Positions 29,364-38,183 of a stretch of DNA of 64,000 bases are shown here, in pieces (the first letter of the stretch is position 1; every line of letters begins with the position of its first letter). A model generated the notes under the pieces. That model did not search any database and was not told the origin of the DNA. It was given only the letters and a program-made list of their open reading frames with translations. Both the position numbers and the translations under genes were made by a program. This DNA comes from Pseudohongiella spirulinae (GTDB lineage: Bacteria > Pseudomonadota > Gammaproteobacteria > Pseudomonadales > Pseudohongiellaceae), in assembly GCF_001444425.1 (NCBI RefSeq), contig NZ_CP013189.1, positions 2,976,001-3,040,000 of the forward strand, given 5' to 3'.

Positions 29364-29432
29364 GCTCAGCGGCTGGCAAGACTCGGGCTCATGATCTATT
29401 GCCCCCAGGTTCGAGTCCTGGTGGGATCACCA
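29364..29432 (+). pseudogene. Degenerate partial copy of tRNA-Ile2 (probable attachment-site scar)
   Basis: 22 bases (29404-29425) are identical to positions 28840-28861 of the tRNA, covering the T-arm and the start of the acceptor 3' strand, and the copy ends CACCA. Upstream, GCTCAG and CTCATgATC align with the D-arm and anticodon loop of the tRNA in the same order with one extra base. The 5' acceptor strand is missing, and the last stem bases are changed (GATCACCA for GCCCACCA), so it cannot fold as a working tRNA. It is about 0.56 kb downstream of the intact gene. This fits a duplicated attachment site left by an integration, followed by decay. Confidence 0.75.
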
Positions 29433-29595
29433 ATCCAGCCGAAAACCTGGTAATCGGCACGATATCGCCATCCAGCTTCTCTGATGAAGTGGCCATATTC
29501 CCCGGAACGCTAATTTCGCTTTGTACGGTGCTCTGGCCTGTGTAACATGATGCTTCAACAACAATAAACCAAAAAGCGTCCCACTGGAGCACATC
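29433..29595. other. Intergenic stretch before the serine hydrolase
   Basis: Together with the small ORF and repeats described above, this completes a region of about 0.7 kb (28869-29595) poor in convincing genes. I see no further repeat, clear promoter pair or terminator here. Confidence 0.5.
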
Positions 29596-30873
29596 ATGCA
29601 AACCAGCACCCATGCATTCAATTCCGCTTCACTTATTCGCACCACCTGTCTGACCGCACTCTTTATCTGCGCACTGCCGTTGACTGCCAGTGCTCAAAGC
29701 AACGGGTTCGACGAATCGCGGCTGGCACGCATCGATCAGGTATTACAGACCTATGTGGACAGCGGCGAGCTGGCGGGCGCCGTGGCACTGGTGCAACACA
29801 ATGGCCGCACCGTTTATGAACACGCGGTTGGCTGGGCCGACAAAGAGTCCGGTCGTGCCATGAGCACAGACAGCATGTTCCGTATCGCTTCGCAGACCAA
29901 AGCCATGACCAGCGTGCTGATCCTGTCACTGATGGAAGAAGGCAAGCTCAACCTGAACGATCCGGTGAGTCGTTTTATTCCTGAGTACGCATCAACAACT
30001 GTCGCAGTGCAGTCTGGTGATGATGTGACGATCGTGCCCGCCAGGCGCCAGATCACCCTGTTTGACCTGTTAACCCACACTGCCGGCATCTCGTATGGCA
30101 CGCAGGCTCATATTGCCGAGCTTTATCGCGCAGAAGGGCTTGGCACGCAGGCCGGCAATGGCTGGTATACGGCGGACAAAGATGAACCGGTATGCACAAC
30201 CATGGAGCGCCTTGCCGGTCTGCCTTTTATCAGCCAACCCGGTGAAGCGTGGGTCTACGGTTACAACACTGACGTATTGGGCTGTGTTGCCGAGCGCGCA
30301 TCGGGCATGGCGCTGGATGAACTGATGCGCACACGCATCACCGAGCCACTGCAAATGAATGACACCTACTTTTTCGTGCCGGAGCAAAAACAGGAACGCC
30401 TGGTAGCGGTCTATGCCAGTGACGCCGATGGTAAGGCAGTTCGCGCGGCAGAAGGCGCGCGTGGTCAGGGCAGCTACACAGATGGTCCGCGCCGCAATTT
30501 TGCTGGCGGCGCGGGGCTTGTGTCTACCGCACACGACTACGCTCGTTTTCTCGAGATGATTCGCAGCGGCGGGACTGCCTTCGGCGTAAAGATTTTGTCA
30601 CCACGCGCGGTGGCATTGATGACCACCAATCAAATTGGCGATCGGATGCCCAGCAGCGGCCGTGGTTTTGGCCTGGGTTTTGAAACAACGGATCGCTATG
30701 GGGCAAACGGTATGGACTCAGTGGGCGCCTTCGGCTGGGGTGGCGCTTATGGGTCGATGTATCGGGTTGATCCGACTTCCGGCATCAGTATTCTGCTGAT
30801 GATCAACCAACTACCGCTGGCCAGCGACATCCGGACCAAATACCCGACGATGGTGTACCAGGCCCTGGAGTAA
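29596..30873 (+). CDS. Exported serine hydrolase of the class C beta-lactamase family
   Basis: A 425-residue protein with a Sec signal peptide (cleavage probably after TASA near 33). The serine-nucleophile tetrad is SQTK at 99-102, a YGYN near 216-219 supplies the Tyr-x-Asn motif, and the third motif is replaced by WGG near 380, as in esterase/peptidase members of this family. HTAGI near 163 is also typical. Likely activities are esterase or D-aminopeptidase; true beta-lactamase activity is not implied. The gene stands alone. Confidence 0.85.
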   Translation: MQTSTHAFNSASLIRTTCLTALFICALPLTASAQSNGFDESRLARIDQVLQTYVDSGELAGAVALVQHNGRTVYEHAVGWADKESGRAMSTDSMFRIASQTKAMTSVLILSLMEEGKLNLNDPVSRFIPEYASTTVAVQSGDDVTIVPARRQITLFDLLTHTAGISYGTQAHIAELYRAEGLGTQAGNGWYTADKDEPVCTTMERLAGLPFISQPGEAWVYGYNTDVLGCVAERASGMALDELMRTRITEPLQMNDTYFFVPEQKQERLVAVYASDADGKAVRAAEGARGQGSYTDGPRRNFAGGAGLVSTAHDYARFLEMIRSGGTAFGVKILSPRAVALMTTNQIGDRMPSSGRGFGLGFETTDRYGANGMDSVGAFGWGGAYGSMYRVDPTSGISILLMINQLPLASDIRTKYPTMVYQALE

Positions 30874-30940
30874 GAACGCACAGATTGGCCAGCCGGCCTG
30901 GACTCCATGATGTCGGAGTTGGTGGCTATTTTGGGGCATT

Positions 30941-30983
30941 CTGCATTCTTCTGTCTTCACCCTGTAATATAACTGCCATAGTT
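30941..30983 (+). promoter_or_regulatory. PHO-box-like 11-bp tandem repeats upstream of ppk
   Basis: CTGTCTTCACC (30951-30961), CTGTAATATAA (30962-30972) and CTGCCATAGTT (30973-30983) are contiguous 11-bp repeats, with a weaker CTGCATTCTT before them. PhoB binds tandem 11-bp half-sites of consensus CTGTCATAWAW, and 30962-30979 is a close match to the 18-bp PHO box. The array ends 35 bp before the ppk start, where a PhoB-dependent promoter would be expected. Confidence 0.75.
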
Positions 30984-31018
30984 TGTTACGCACGCAGCTG
31001 ACAGCCAGGGGTAAGAAC

Positions 31019-33127
31019 ATGGAGCTATCCATCATGCAGGCGCCATCAATGGACAATCCTGAGTTCCCACGGGAACTGAGCTGGTTGGCGTTTAACGGCA
31101 GGGTGTTGCAGGAAGCGGCTGACACACGTAACCCGCCCATCGAGCGACTGCGCTTTCTGGGCATTTACTCGAATAACATGGATGAGTTTTTCAGGGTGCG
31201 GGTCGCTGATGTGAAACGGCGCATCCTGCTGAAAAGGTACCGGACCACTGAGCATGAAGATGCTGAGCTACTGCTCGCCGAGATTCAACATCAGGTGTTG
31301 ATGCTGGGCAAGCAGTTCAACAAGATCTATCTGGACATTCAGTTGGAGCTGCGCAAGCACAATATCGAACTGATCGATGACAGCAAGTTAACCGAGGGGC
31401 AATCGGAATGGGTGCGTAATTATTTCAATAGCGAAGTAAAAAAGCACATTTCGCCGATTATCCTGTCCCAAACGGATGCGTCCCTGGCAAAAATTCTTGA
31501 CGATAATACGACCTACCTGATGGTCGAAATGGCCGGGGTGCAAAAGCCAGAATATGCGATAGTGCAGGTGCCTACCAATGAGGTCTCACGCTTTATCGAG
31601 TTGCCGCTGACGTTAAACACCCGCAAGAAAAACGGCCACTACAGACGACAAATCCTGCTGCTGGACGACATTATCACTCATTGTCTTGCCGATCTGTTTA
31701 AGGGCTTTTTCGAATTTGACAGCATTTGCGCTTTTTCACTGAAGCTGACCCGCGATGCCGAATACAATATCAGTGATACCCTGGATCAAAGCCTGATAGA
31801 CAAGATGTCCAAGGGTATTCGGCAACGGCTCAAATCAGAGCCGACCCGCCTGGTGTATGACGCGGCCATGCCGGAGCAGATGTTGAAGGTGCTGACCAAG
31901 CAGCTGGGTACCAGTTCGATCGATGCATTGATTGCCGGCACCCGGTACCGGAATTTTAAAGACTTTATCGGTTTTCCCAATCTTGGCCGCCAGAGCATGG
32001 AATTTCCGCCATTGCCGCCGCTACCCAGTCCGGATTTTGATCAGCATCCAACCACTTTTGACGCCATTCGTCACAGCGACATTCTGCTGTATTACCCCTA
32101 TCACAGCTTTGGTTATTTTACTGAATGGGTACGGCAGGCTTCGTTTGACCCCAAGGTCACCCATATCAGGATTTCCCTGTACCGCGTTGCACGGCAGTCA
32201 AGAGTGATCCATGCCCTGCTGGATGCCGTGCGCAATGGCAAGAGCGTCACGGTGGTGCTTGAATTGAAAGCCCGCTTTGATGAGGAAAACAACATCAGTT
32301 GGGCCAGAAAAATGACCGATGCCGGTATCGAAGTCATTTTTGGTCAGACCACCTTAAAAATCCATTCCAAGATCTGCCTGATCACCCGCCTGGAGAAAGG
32401 TGAACCGGTACGTTATGGCCATATTGGCAGTGGTAACTTTAACGAAAAAACTGCCCGCATCTACACCGATATGAGCCTGTTCACCTGTCATCCGGAAATT
32501 ACGGCTGAAATAGAACAGGTATTTGAATTCATTCAGTACTCCTATCGCCCCTTTGTCTTCAAGCACCTGATCGTGTCTCCTACCTGGAGCCGACCAAAAT
32601 TAAAAAAACTGATCCAGCGTGAAATCGACTTTGCGGTGAGTGGTCGCAAAGCCGAGATCTTCCTCAAAGTAAACAACCTGGTGGATGAGGAGATCGTGCA
32701 ACTACTGTACACAGCCAGTCAGGCCGGTGTGAAGATCAGGATGATTATCCGTGGCATGTGTTCATTGGTACCCGGCATTCCGGGCAAAAGTCAGACGATC
32801 AAGATCATCAGTATTCTTGACCGCTTTCTGGAACATGCTCGTGTGTATGTGTTCCACAATGGCGGCGATACTGATGTCTATATCTCATCGGCTGACTGGA
32901 TGACCCGCAACATCGACCAACGGGTGGAAGTCGGCGTGCCAATCCTCGATGCCAGAATCAAACAAACAGTGCTCACGACTCTGGATATTCAGTGGCGCGA
33001 TAACGTGAAAGGGCGCATTGTTGATGCCACGCAAAGCAATACGTACATTAGTCGTGGCAATAAGCGCAACATCCGGTCGCAACAGAGCATTTACGACTAC
33101 TTTGCCAAAATATGCCAGAAGCCATAA
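31019..33127 (+). CDS. ppk: Polyphosphate kinase 1
   Basis: PPK1 reversibly polymerises the ATP gamma-phosphate into inorganic polyphosphate. The 702-residue protein has the N-domain start FPRELSWLAFNGRVLQEA near 14-31, the head domain with NNMDEFFRVRVADVK near 51-65, and the two phospholipase-D-like C-terminal domains. The phosphorylated His is in ITLKIHSK-like TTLKIHSK near 444-451, and the second is in VYISSADWMTRN near 618-629. The ATG at 31019 follows CAGGGG, and upstream lie PHO-box-like repeats. EEP and GDPD genes follow in the same direction. Confidence 0.95.
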   Translation: MELSIMQAPSMDNPEFPRELSWLAFNGRVLQEAADTRNPPIERLRFLGIYSNNMDEFFRVRVADVKRRILLKRYRTTEHEDAELLLAEIQHQVLMLGKQFNKIYLDIQLELRKHNIELIDDSKLTEGQSEWVRNYFNSEVKKHISPIILSQTDASLAKILDDNTTYLMVEMAGVQKPEYAIVQVPTNEVSRFIELPLTLNTRKKNGHYRRQILLLDDIITHCLADLFKGFFEFDSICAFSLKLTRDAEYNISDTLDQSLIDKMSKGIRQRLKSEPTRLVYDAAMPEQMLKVLTKQLGTSSIDALIAGTRYRNFKDFIGFPNLGRQSMEFPPLPPLPSPDFDQHPTTFDAIRHSDILLYYPYHSFGYFTEWVRQASFDPKVTHIRISLYRVARQSRVIHALLDAVRNGKSVTVVLELKARFDEENNISWARKMTDAGIEVIFGQTTLKIHSKICLITRLEKGEPVRYGHIGSGNFNEKTARIYTDMSLFTCHPEITAEIEQVFEFIQYSYRPFVFKHLIVSPTWSRPKLKKLIQREIDFAVSGRKAEIFLKVNNLVDEEIVQLLYTASQAGVKIRMIIRGMCSLVPGIPGKSQTIKIISILDRFLEHARVYVFHNGGDTDVYISSADWMTRNIDQRVEVGVPILDARIKQTVLTTLDIQWRDNVKGRIVDATQSNTYISRGNKRNIRSQQSIYDYFAKICQKP

Positions 33128-33165
33128 TCAAAGAAAATACTGCCAAGTCAACGAGGACTCTGAGC

Positions 33166-34152
33166 ATGCTGTCGCGTGCCATAACAACGGCTTTCCTTGC
33201 ATGGCTGCTAACTTCCTGCGCAGGCAATAACAGCTCGTCAGGGTCATCTGCAGGAATGACTTTGCGGGTAATGACGTTCAATACAGGCACGCCTGCCTGC
33301 GAGGAAAGCGCGGATGCCAGGTACAGCTGTGCGCATGCTGCAATCGCCGATGAGTGGTACGGCAATGGCCTCTCATTTATCGCGATCTTGGAGGACACGC
33401 GCGTATTCTTCGCTGCCACCCGGCCGGATATCGTCGGTTTTCAGGAAATCTTTCATCCCGGTGAATGCCCGGAGATCCCGCCGGAATACCACACCGGATT
33501 CATCTGCGAGAACTGGCAGCCCGGCGATCCAACTGTCGCTCAACACGTTCTTGGTCCGGACTATCAGATCGCCTGCCATCCCGGACGACCCGATAAATGC
33601 CTGGCTGTACGTATGGGATTCGGCCGCATCCAGGGCTGTGGCAGTGCTATCTGCCTTAATCATCTGGATGCCGGTTCAGTTGACGGCTGTGGCGGTGGCA
33701 CGCGGATTGCCCGCGGGCTGATCGAAGTCGCAGACGGCAGCCAGCTCACTGTCGTCAACATTCATGGCACTTCTGGCAGATCGCCGAATGATCAGACTTG
33801 CCGCGTCGCGCAGTTTGATCAGGTGTTTGTGGATATTCTGGACGGTAGCGGCCAGCCCGCGGCCAACGGCGACCGCAATATCGTGCTGGGTGATCTCAAC
33901 ACGGATCCCGGACGCGGGGCCGCAATCGACCCGAGCGCCAGACGCTGGACAGATTTTGTTGGCACAGGGCGAACATTTAACCAGATCAGCGACGCCGGTC
34001 CGCTGACCGAACCGACTTACGCCAACGCGTTTAACATCGACCATGTCGCCAGCGATGCTTTTGTAGGCAATTGTTTCACCGGGCAGCCGACACAAATAAC
34101 CGCTTTCGACCACATGCCCATCATTTGCGATCTGTCGCCTTTTCCCCCATGA
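33166..34152 (+). CDS. Exported endonuclease/exonuclease/phosphatase (EEP) family lipoprotein
   Basis: A 328-residue protein starting at 33166 with GAGGA 8 bp upstream. The N-terminus is a lipoprotein signal with lipobox LTSC near residue 17. The EEP-fold motifs are VMTFNTG near 33-39, GFQEI near 89-93, VVNIHGT, LGDLNTDPG near 245-253 and a C-terminal DHMPI (catalytic Asp-His). Such proteins hydrolyse phosphodiesters, for example DNA or phospholipid headgroups. It is 38 bp after ppk, and its stop overlaps the GDPD start in an ATGA, so it shares the ppk transcript and probably its phosphate control. Confidence 0.8.
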   Translation: MLSRAITTAFLAWLLTSCAGNNSSSGSSAGMTLRVMTFNTGTPACEESADARYSCAHAAIADEWYGNGLSFIAILEDTRVFFAATRPDIVGFQEIFHPGECPEIPPEYHTGFICENWQPGDPTVAQHVLGPDYQIACHPGRPDKCLAVRMGFGRIQGCGSAICLNHLDAGSVDGCGGGTRIARGLIEVADGSQLTVVNIHGTSGRSPNDQTCRVAQFDQVFVDILDGSGQPAANGDRNIVLGDLNTDPGRGAAIDPSARRWTDFVGTGRTFNQISDAGPLTEPTYANAFNIDHVASDAFVGNCFTGQPTQITAFDHMPIICDLSPFPP

Positions 34153-35237
34153 GATCCCCCATGATTCGATATGTCACGTCCATAGCAATACTGTTCAGTT
34201 TGTTCCAGCAGCCCCTGGCCGCCTCCGAAGTAAGTCTGTTGCAGGCGTTTCATGTCGCCGAAATCCATACCACGAAATCACCTTCCGGCCATCATACCGG
34301 CAGTCTTAACGGACATCCTCACTACGTCATCGAGGTTCCTGTTGATAATGAAATAAAGCGTGTTTGGGTTCACAGGATCAATGGACGGGTATCGAAAATA
34401 GAATCCGGTGACGAACAGACACCGATGCTGGAATATCAGTGGCCGGGAATCAGGGTGGTCGCGCACCGCGGAGGGGTGGGACTGGATGTCCCTGAAAATA
34501 CCCTGCCAGCCATCCAGAAAGCCATTGATGTCGGTGCTCATCTGGTGGAAATTGACATACGGCAAACCAAAGATGGCCACCTGATCCTGATGCATGATGC
34601 CACCGTGGATCGAACAACAAATGGATCCGGACGGGTAGAGGATATGACCCTTGATGAGATCAAAGCGCTGGATGCCGGAGGCTGGCATAGCGATCGACAC
34701 AAGGGAGTCGAAGTGCCGACGCTGGAAGAAGCGTTAACCTTGATGAAAGGGAAAATAAGTCCTGATCTGGATGTAAAGAATGCCGATGTAGAGAAGCTTG
34801 TGGCAATAATCAATAAAGTCGGCATTGCAGGCGAGTCTTTCTATCATGGCTCAATCGAGGACAGCAGAAAACTGAATAATCTGGCGCCAGAAATATTTTT
34901 GCGCCCCTCGGTAAGAAACAGTGTTGATATTCATCAGACGATCCGGTCGTTGTGGCCGCCCTTGATCAATCTGAACTGGCACGCCGTCACCGAAGAAAAC
35001 ATCAGACTGATTCACCTGCTAGGCGCGCAGGCATTTGTAAATACGCTTGAAACAGCGGATACGCTTTTGAACGTCGAACTGGCGGCAGAAGCCGGGGCTG
35101 ATTATATTCAGACTGATTACCCGGACAGGGTGATTGCGCTGCTGCGAGAGAAAGGATTGCTGTATGATGCGGCAAAAGACATTGGTGGCCGAATTCATCC
35201 GCTAGGCAATGAGGCGCTGAGATACCCCTTGCGGTAA
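34149..35237 (+). CDS. Exported glycerophosphodiester phosphodiesterase
   Basis: A 362-residue protein with a signal peptide in the first 25 residues. The GDPD domain begins near 104 with VVAHRGG, then PENTLPA and VEIDIRQTKDGHLILMHD, which carry the catalytic His pair and metal-binding Glu/Asp, followed by DRTTNGSG. GDPD releases glycerol-3-phosphate from deacylated phospholipids. The start overlaps the EEP stop (ATGA); another in-frame ATG is at 34161. A short N-terminal domain of about 80 residues precedes the catalytic one. With ppk and EEP it makes a phosphate-acquisition operon. Confidence 0.88.
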   Translation: MRSPMIRYVTSIAILFSLFQQPLAASEVSLLQAFHVAEIHTTKSPSGHHTGSLNGHPHYVIEVPVDNEIKRVWVHRINGRVSKIESGDEQTPMLEYQWPGIRVVAHRGGVGLDVPENTLPAIQKAIDVGAHLVEIDIRQTKDGHLILMHDATVDRTTNGSGRVEDMTLDEIKALDAGGWHSDRHKGVEVPTLEEALTLMKGKISPDLDVKNADVEKLVAIINKVGIAGESFYHGSIEDSRKLNNLAPEIFLRPSVRNSVDIHQTIRSLWPPLINLNWHAVTEENIRLIHLLGAQAFVNTLETADTLLNVELAAEAGADYIQTDYPDRVIALLREKGLLYDAAKDIGGRIHPLGNEALRYPLR

Positions 35238-35242
35238 TGTCC

Positions 35243-35313
35243 CTGTAATACGCCTGTAATCGGGCGGGCTACACTGGGCGACCCATCTTTTCTGTCATTG
35301 AACTGTAATACAA
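35243..35313 (+). promoter_or_regulatory. Two PHO-box-like sites upstream of the metallophosphoesterase gene
   Basis: Site 1 is CTGTAATACGC (35243-35253) joined to CTGTAATCGGG (35254-35264). Site 2 is CTGTCATTGAA (35292-35302) joined to CTGTAATACAA (35303-35313). Both are contiguous 11-bp repeats matching the PhoB half-site. Between site 2 and the start codon lies a perfect inverted repeat, GCTGAGT/ACTCAGC (35343-35357). Site 1 begins 5 bp after the GDPD stop. Confidence 0.75.
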
Positions 35314-35394
35314 ACAGCAAGACCTTTTGACTACCATGGCACGCTGAGTCACTCAGCATCTGCTGTATTCAAGACATCAAGAGGTCCCTGCCAT

Positions 35395-36279
35395 ATGTCA
35401 TTCGCCCGATTTTTTTCTGCTATCACCCTGTTGAGCACCCTTGCCTGCCTGCATACTGCCAGCGCCAACGAGGGAATCGCTTCCTCTGACCGCAATGTAG
35501 TCCTGAGCTTCGCGGTGCTGGGAGATGCCGAACCCAAGCCCGAGGCAGCCTTTCCGGGCGTGTCTGCTGCAGTCGATGAAGTCAATCAACTGGCTCAGGA
35601 ACGCTCGCTGGATTTTGTTGTGGGTGTTGGAGACATTGCTCATAAAGGCACTCTCATTCAGTACGAAAACGTGACGCCAGTGCTGCAGCGCCTCAGCCTG
35701 CCGTTCTATCCAATCATGGGCAATGAGGAGCATGGCGATACAGTTGATCGCTACATGCAGTACGCTAATTTGTGGAACAAGGGCAAGGCTGTTATTGAAA
35801 AGCCCAGTTATGTGCTTGAATATGATGCTGTCGCACTGGTGTTCGCTTCACCCGATTACAGTCGTGACTTTAATGATGATGGCATAGACTGGATCCGGAA
35901 TCAGGTTGAGAGGCTGGCGTCTAAACCGGTATTTCTGATTGTGCACGGGGCGCAGACAGGGGTTTATCCTGAGAACGCGGAAAAAGGCATTACTCATCCC
36001 GGATTCGTCGATATTGTTGCGCAGCCGAATGTAGCTGCGGTGATATCTGGCGATCTGCACATGGATATGGAGCGCGTCAATCACTCAAAGCAGATTGGTC
36101 ATGTGCATTATCTGCATATTCCTGCTCTTGAACGCACCAAGATTCCCGATGAAACACGCCACACGCCCATGTACCGTGTATTCAGTATATTTGACGATGG
36201 TGACGTTCTGGTAGAAACCTTTCAGGTCGATGTCAAGGGACCCTTGGCGCGGCACGAATATCGGTTTACGCTGCCCTGA
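35395..36279 (+). CDS. Exported calcineurin-like metallophosphoesterase
   Basis: A 294-residue protein with a Sec signal peptide (cleavage probably after ASA near 23). Metal-binding motifs are VLGDAEPKP near 41-49, GVGDIAHKG near 79-87, MGNEEHGD near 107-114 (Asn and Glu where GNHD is usual), VHGAQTG near 181-187 and SGDLHMD near 216-222. GNEEH in place of GNHD means the usual catalytic His of that block is shifted or replaced. It lies behind its own PHO-box pair, so it is probably made during phosphate limitation. The exact substrate is unknown. Confidence 0.82.
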   Translation: MSFARFFSAITLLSTLACLHTASANEGIASSDRNVVLSFAVLGDAEPKPEAAFPGVSAAVDEVNQLAQERSLDFVVGVGDIAHKGTLIQYENVTPVLQRLSLPFYPIMGNEEHGDTVDRYMQYANLWNKGKAVIEKPSYVLEYDAVALVFASPDYSRDFNDDGIDWIRNQVERLASKPVFLIVHGAQTGVYPENAEKGITHPGFVDIVAQPNVAAVISGDLHMDMERVNHSKQIGHVHYLHIPALERTKIPDETRHTPMYRVFSIFDDGDVLVETFQVDVKGPLARHEYRFTLP

Positions 36280-36399
36280 TAGTATTACTGTATGGTTTCG
36301 GCACCAATGTCTATTCCTGTTGTGAGGCTATGCACGATCTCAGCAACTTCGGCTGGGGGTGGTGTCGCGGTCCATTATGCACTGCGACGGTATGCTATA

Positions 36400-36432
36400 T
36401 TCTGATCAGAAATCATTTATTGTAGATCAGAA
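36400..36432. promoter_or_regulatory. Palindrome and half-site upstream of ilvD
   Basis: TTCTGATCAGAA (36400-36411) is a perfect 12-bp palindrome, and its right half GATCAGAA recurs at 36425-36432, 22 bp before the ilvD ATG. TATATT overlaps the left edge and could be a -10. A repressor or activator site is plausible; the protein is unknown. Confidence 0.4.
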
Positions 36433-36453
36433 TTTACCCCATGAGAGGTCCGT

Positions 36454-38130
36454 ATGCCTGAAGATAAGCGACGTCATTATTCCTCACAAGTGGTTGATGG
36501 CATTGGCAAGTCGGCCAGTCGAGCAATGTTAAGAGCGGTCGGGTTTACGGATGCCGATTTTAAAAAGCCGCAAGTAGGCATTGCTTCAACATGGAGCAAC
36601 GTGACCCCTTGCAACATGCACATCAATCGCCTGGCTGAAGAATCTGCTGCAGGCGCTGATGCGGCTGGCGGCAAGTCGCTTATATTTAACACGATTACCA
36701 TATCTGACGGCATTGCGAATGGTACCGAGGGCATGAAGTACTCCCTGGTATCGCGGGAAGTAATTGCAGATTCAATAGAAACGGTAGCAGGCTGCGAAGG
36801 CTTTGATGGACTGGTCGCCATTGGTGGCTGTGACAAAAATATGCCGGGCTGCATTATGGGGCTGGCGCGACTCAATCGCCCCTCGGTGTTTGTATACGGT
36901 GGCACGATTTTGCCCGGTGAAAACCATACCGATATTATCTCCGTTTTTGAAGCGGTTGGTGCCCATGCACAGGGCAAGATGGACCTGATCGAAGTAAAGC
37001 AGATCGAAGAAAAAGCCATACCGGGCGCTGGTTCCTGTGGCGGCATGTATACGGCCAACACCATGGCTTCGGCAATAGAAGCCATGGGCATGAGCCTGCC
37101 CGGCAGCTCAGCTCAGAACGCTGTTTCCAAAACCAAGCTGGACGATTGCCGCGCAGCCGGCGCTGCCGTTCTTCACCTGCTTGACAAGGATATCAAACCC
37201 TCTGACATCATGACGCGTGAAGCGTTTGAAAACGCGATTACAGTCATCATTACCCTGGGAGGTTCCACTAACGCGGTCTTACACCTGATAGCGATGGCAA
37301 ATACTATGGGGGTAGAGCTGTCACTGAATGACTTTGCAGAGATCGGCAAGCGGGTTCCCGTACTGGCGGACCTGCGACCCAGCGGCCATTACATGATGTC
37401 AGAACTGGTGGCTATTGGGGGCATTCAACCCCTGATGAAGAGGCTTTTGGATCGTGGCTTGCTGCATGGCGGGTGCATGACAGTGACTGGCAAAACGCTG
37501 GCGGAAAACCTTGCTGATGTTGCACCTTACCCGGACCAACAACAGATAATTCGTGATTTCAACAACCCCATTAAAACAGACAGCCATTTGCGCATTTTAT
37601 ATGGCAACCTGGCACCCACCGGTGCTGTCGCCAAGATCACCGGTAAAGAAGGCACTCACTTTACCGGTAGAGCACGCGTCTTTCATTCGGAGGAAGAAGC
37701 GCAGGCGCGAATCCTTGATGGCACCGTGGTGGCCGGTGATGTCCTTGTTATTCGTTATGAAGGCCCCAAAGGGGGCCCCGGTATGCGTGAAATGCTGAGT
37801 CCGACATCTGCCATCATGGGCAGAGGACTGGGAAGCGATGTCGCGCTGATAACCGATGGTCGATTCTCCGGCGGCAGTCACGGGTTTGTGGTGGGGCATA
37901 TTACACCGGAAGCCGCTGAAGGCGGACCGATAGCTCTTGTTCAGGAAGGCGATATTATCACCATTGATGCCGTGGAGAATCGCATAGTACTGGATGTATC
38001 AGAGCAGGAACTCGCCAGTCGTCTGGCGCTATGGAATGCACCTGAGCCGAAATACAAACGAGGTGTGCTCGCCAAGTATGCCCGCACTGTGCAGTCGGCA
38101 TCTCAGGGAGCCATTACTGATTTACCCTGA
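36454..38130 (+). CDS. ilvD: Dihydroxy-acid dehydratase
   Basis: IlvD dehydrates 2,3-dihydroxy-isovalerate and -methylvalerate in branched-chain amino acid synthesis, using an Fe-S cluster. The 558-residue protein has the cluster cysteines at PCNMH (Cys53), [10 protein letters not shown] and [12 protein letters not shown]. The C-terminal [16 protein letters not shown] block is typical, as are the lengths of all segments. It has GAGAGG about 7 bp upstream and stands alone, convergent with paaK. Confidence 0.95.
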   Translation: MPEDKRRHYSSQVVDGIGKSASRAMLRAVGFTDADFKKPQVGIASTWSNVTPCNMHINRLAEESAAGADAAGGKSLIFNTITISDGIANGTEGMKYSLVSREVIADSIETVAGCEGFDGLVAIGGCDKNMPGCIMGLARLNRPSVFVYGGTILPGENHTDIISVFEAVGAHAQGKMDLIEVKQIEEKAIPGAGSCGGMYTANTMASAIEAMGMSLPGSSAQNAVSKTKLDDCRAAGAAVLHLLDKDIKPSDIMTREAFENAITVIITLGGSTNAVLHLIAMANTMGVELSLNDFAEIGKRVPVLADLRPSGHYMMSELVAIGGIQPLMKRLLDRGLLHGGCMTVTGKTLAENLADVAPYPDQQQIIRDFNNPIKTDSHLRILYGNLAPTGAVAKITGKEGTHFTGRARVFHSEEEAQARILDGTVVAGDVLVIRYEGPKGGPGMREMLSPTSAIMGRGLGSDVALITDGRFSGGSHGFVVGHITPEAAEGGPIALVQEGDIITIDAVENRIVLDVSEQELASRLALWNAPEPKYKRGVLAKYARTVQSASQGAITDLP

Positions 38131-38183
38131 TCCGGGCAGGGACTGAATTGGCTAGGAAAACGGGCATATCGGGCGCGATTATA

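Noticed and set aside
29247-29453. 68-codon frame starting with TTG after the small ORF
   Set aside because: It runs straight into the tRNA-derived copy, uses a rare start without a ribosome site, and shows no family resemblance.
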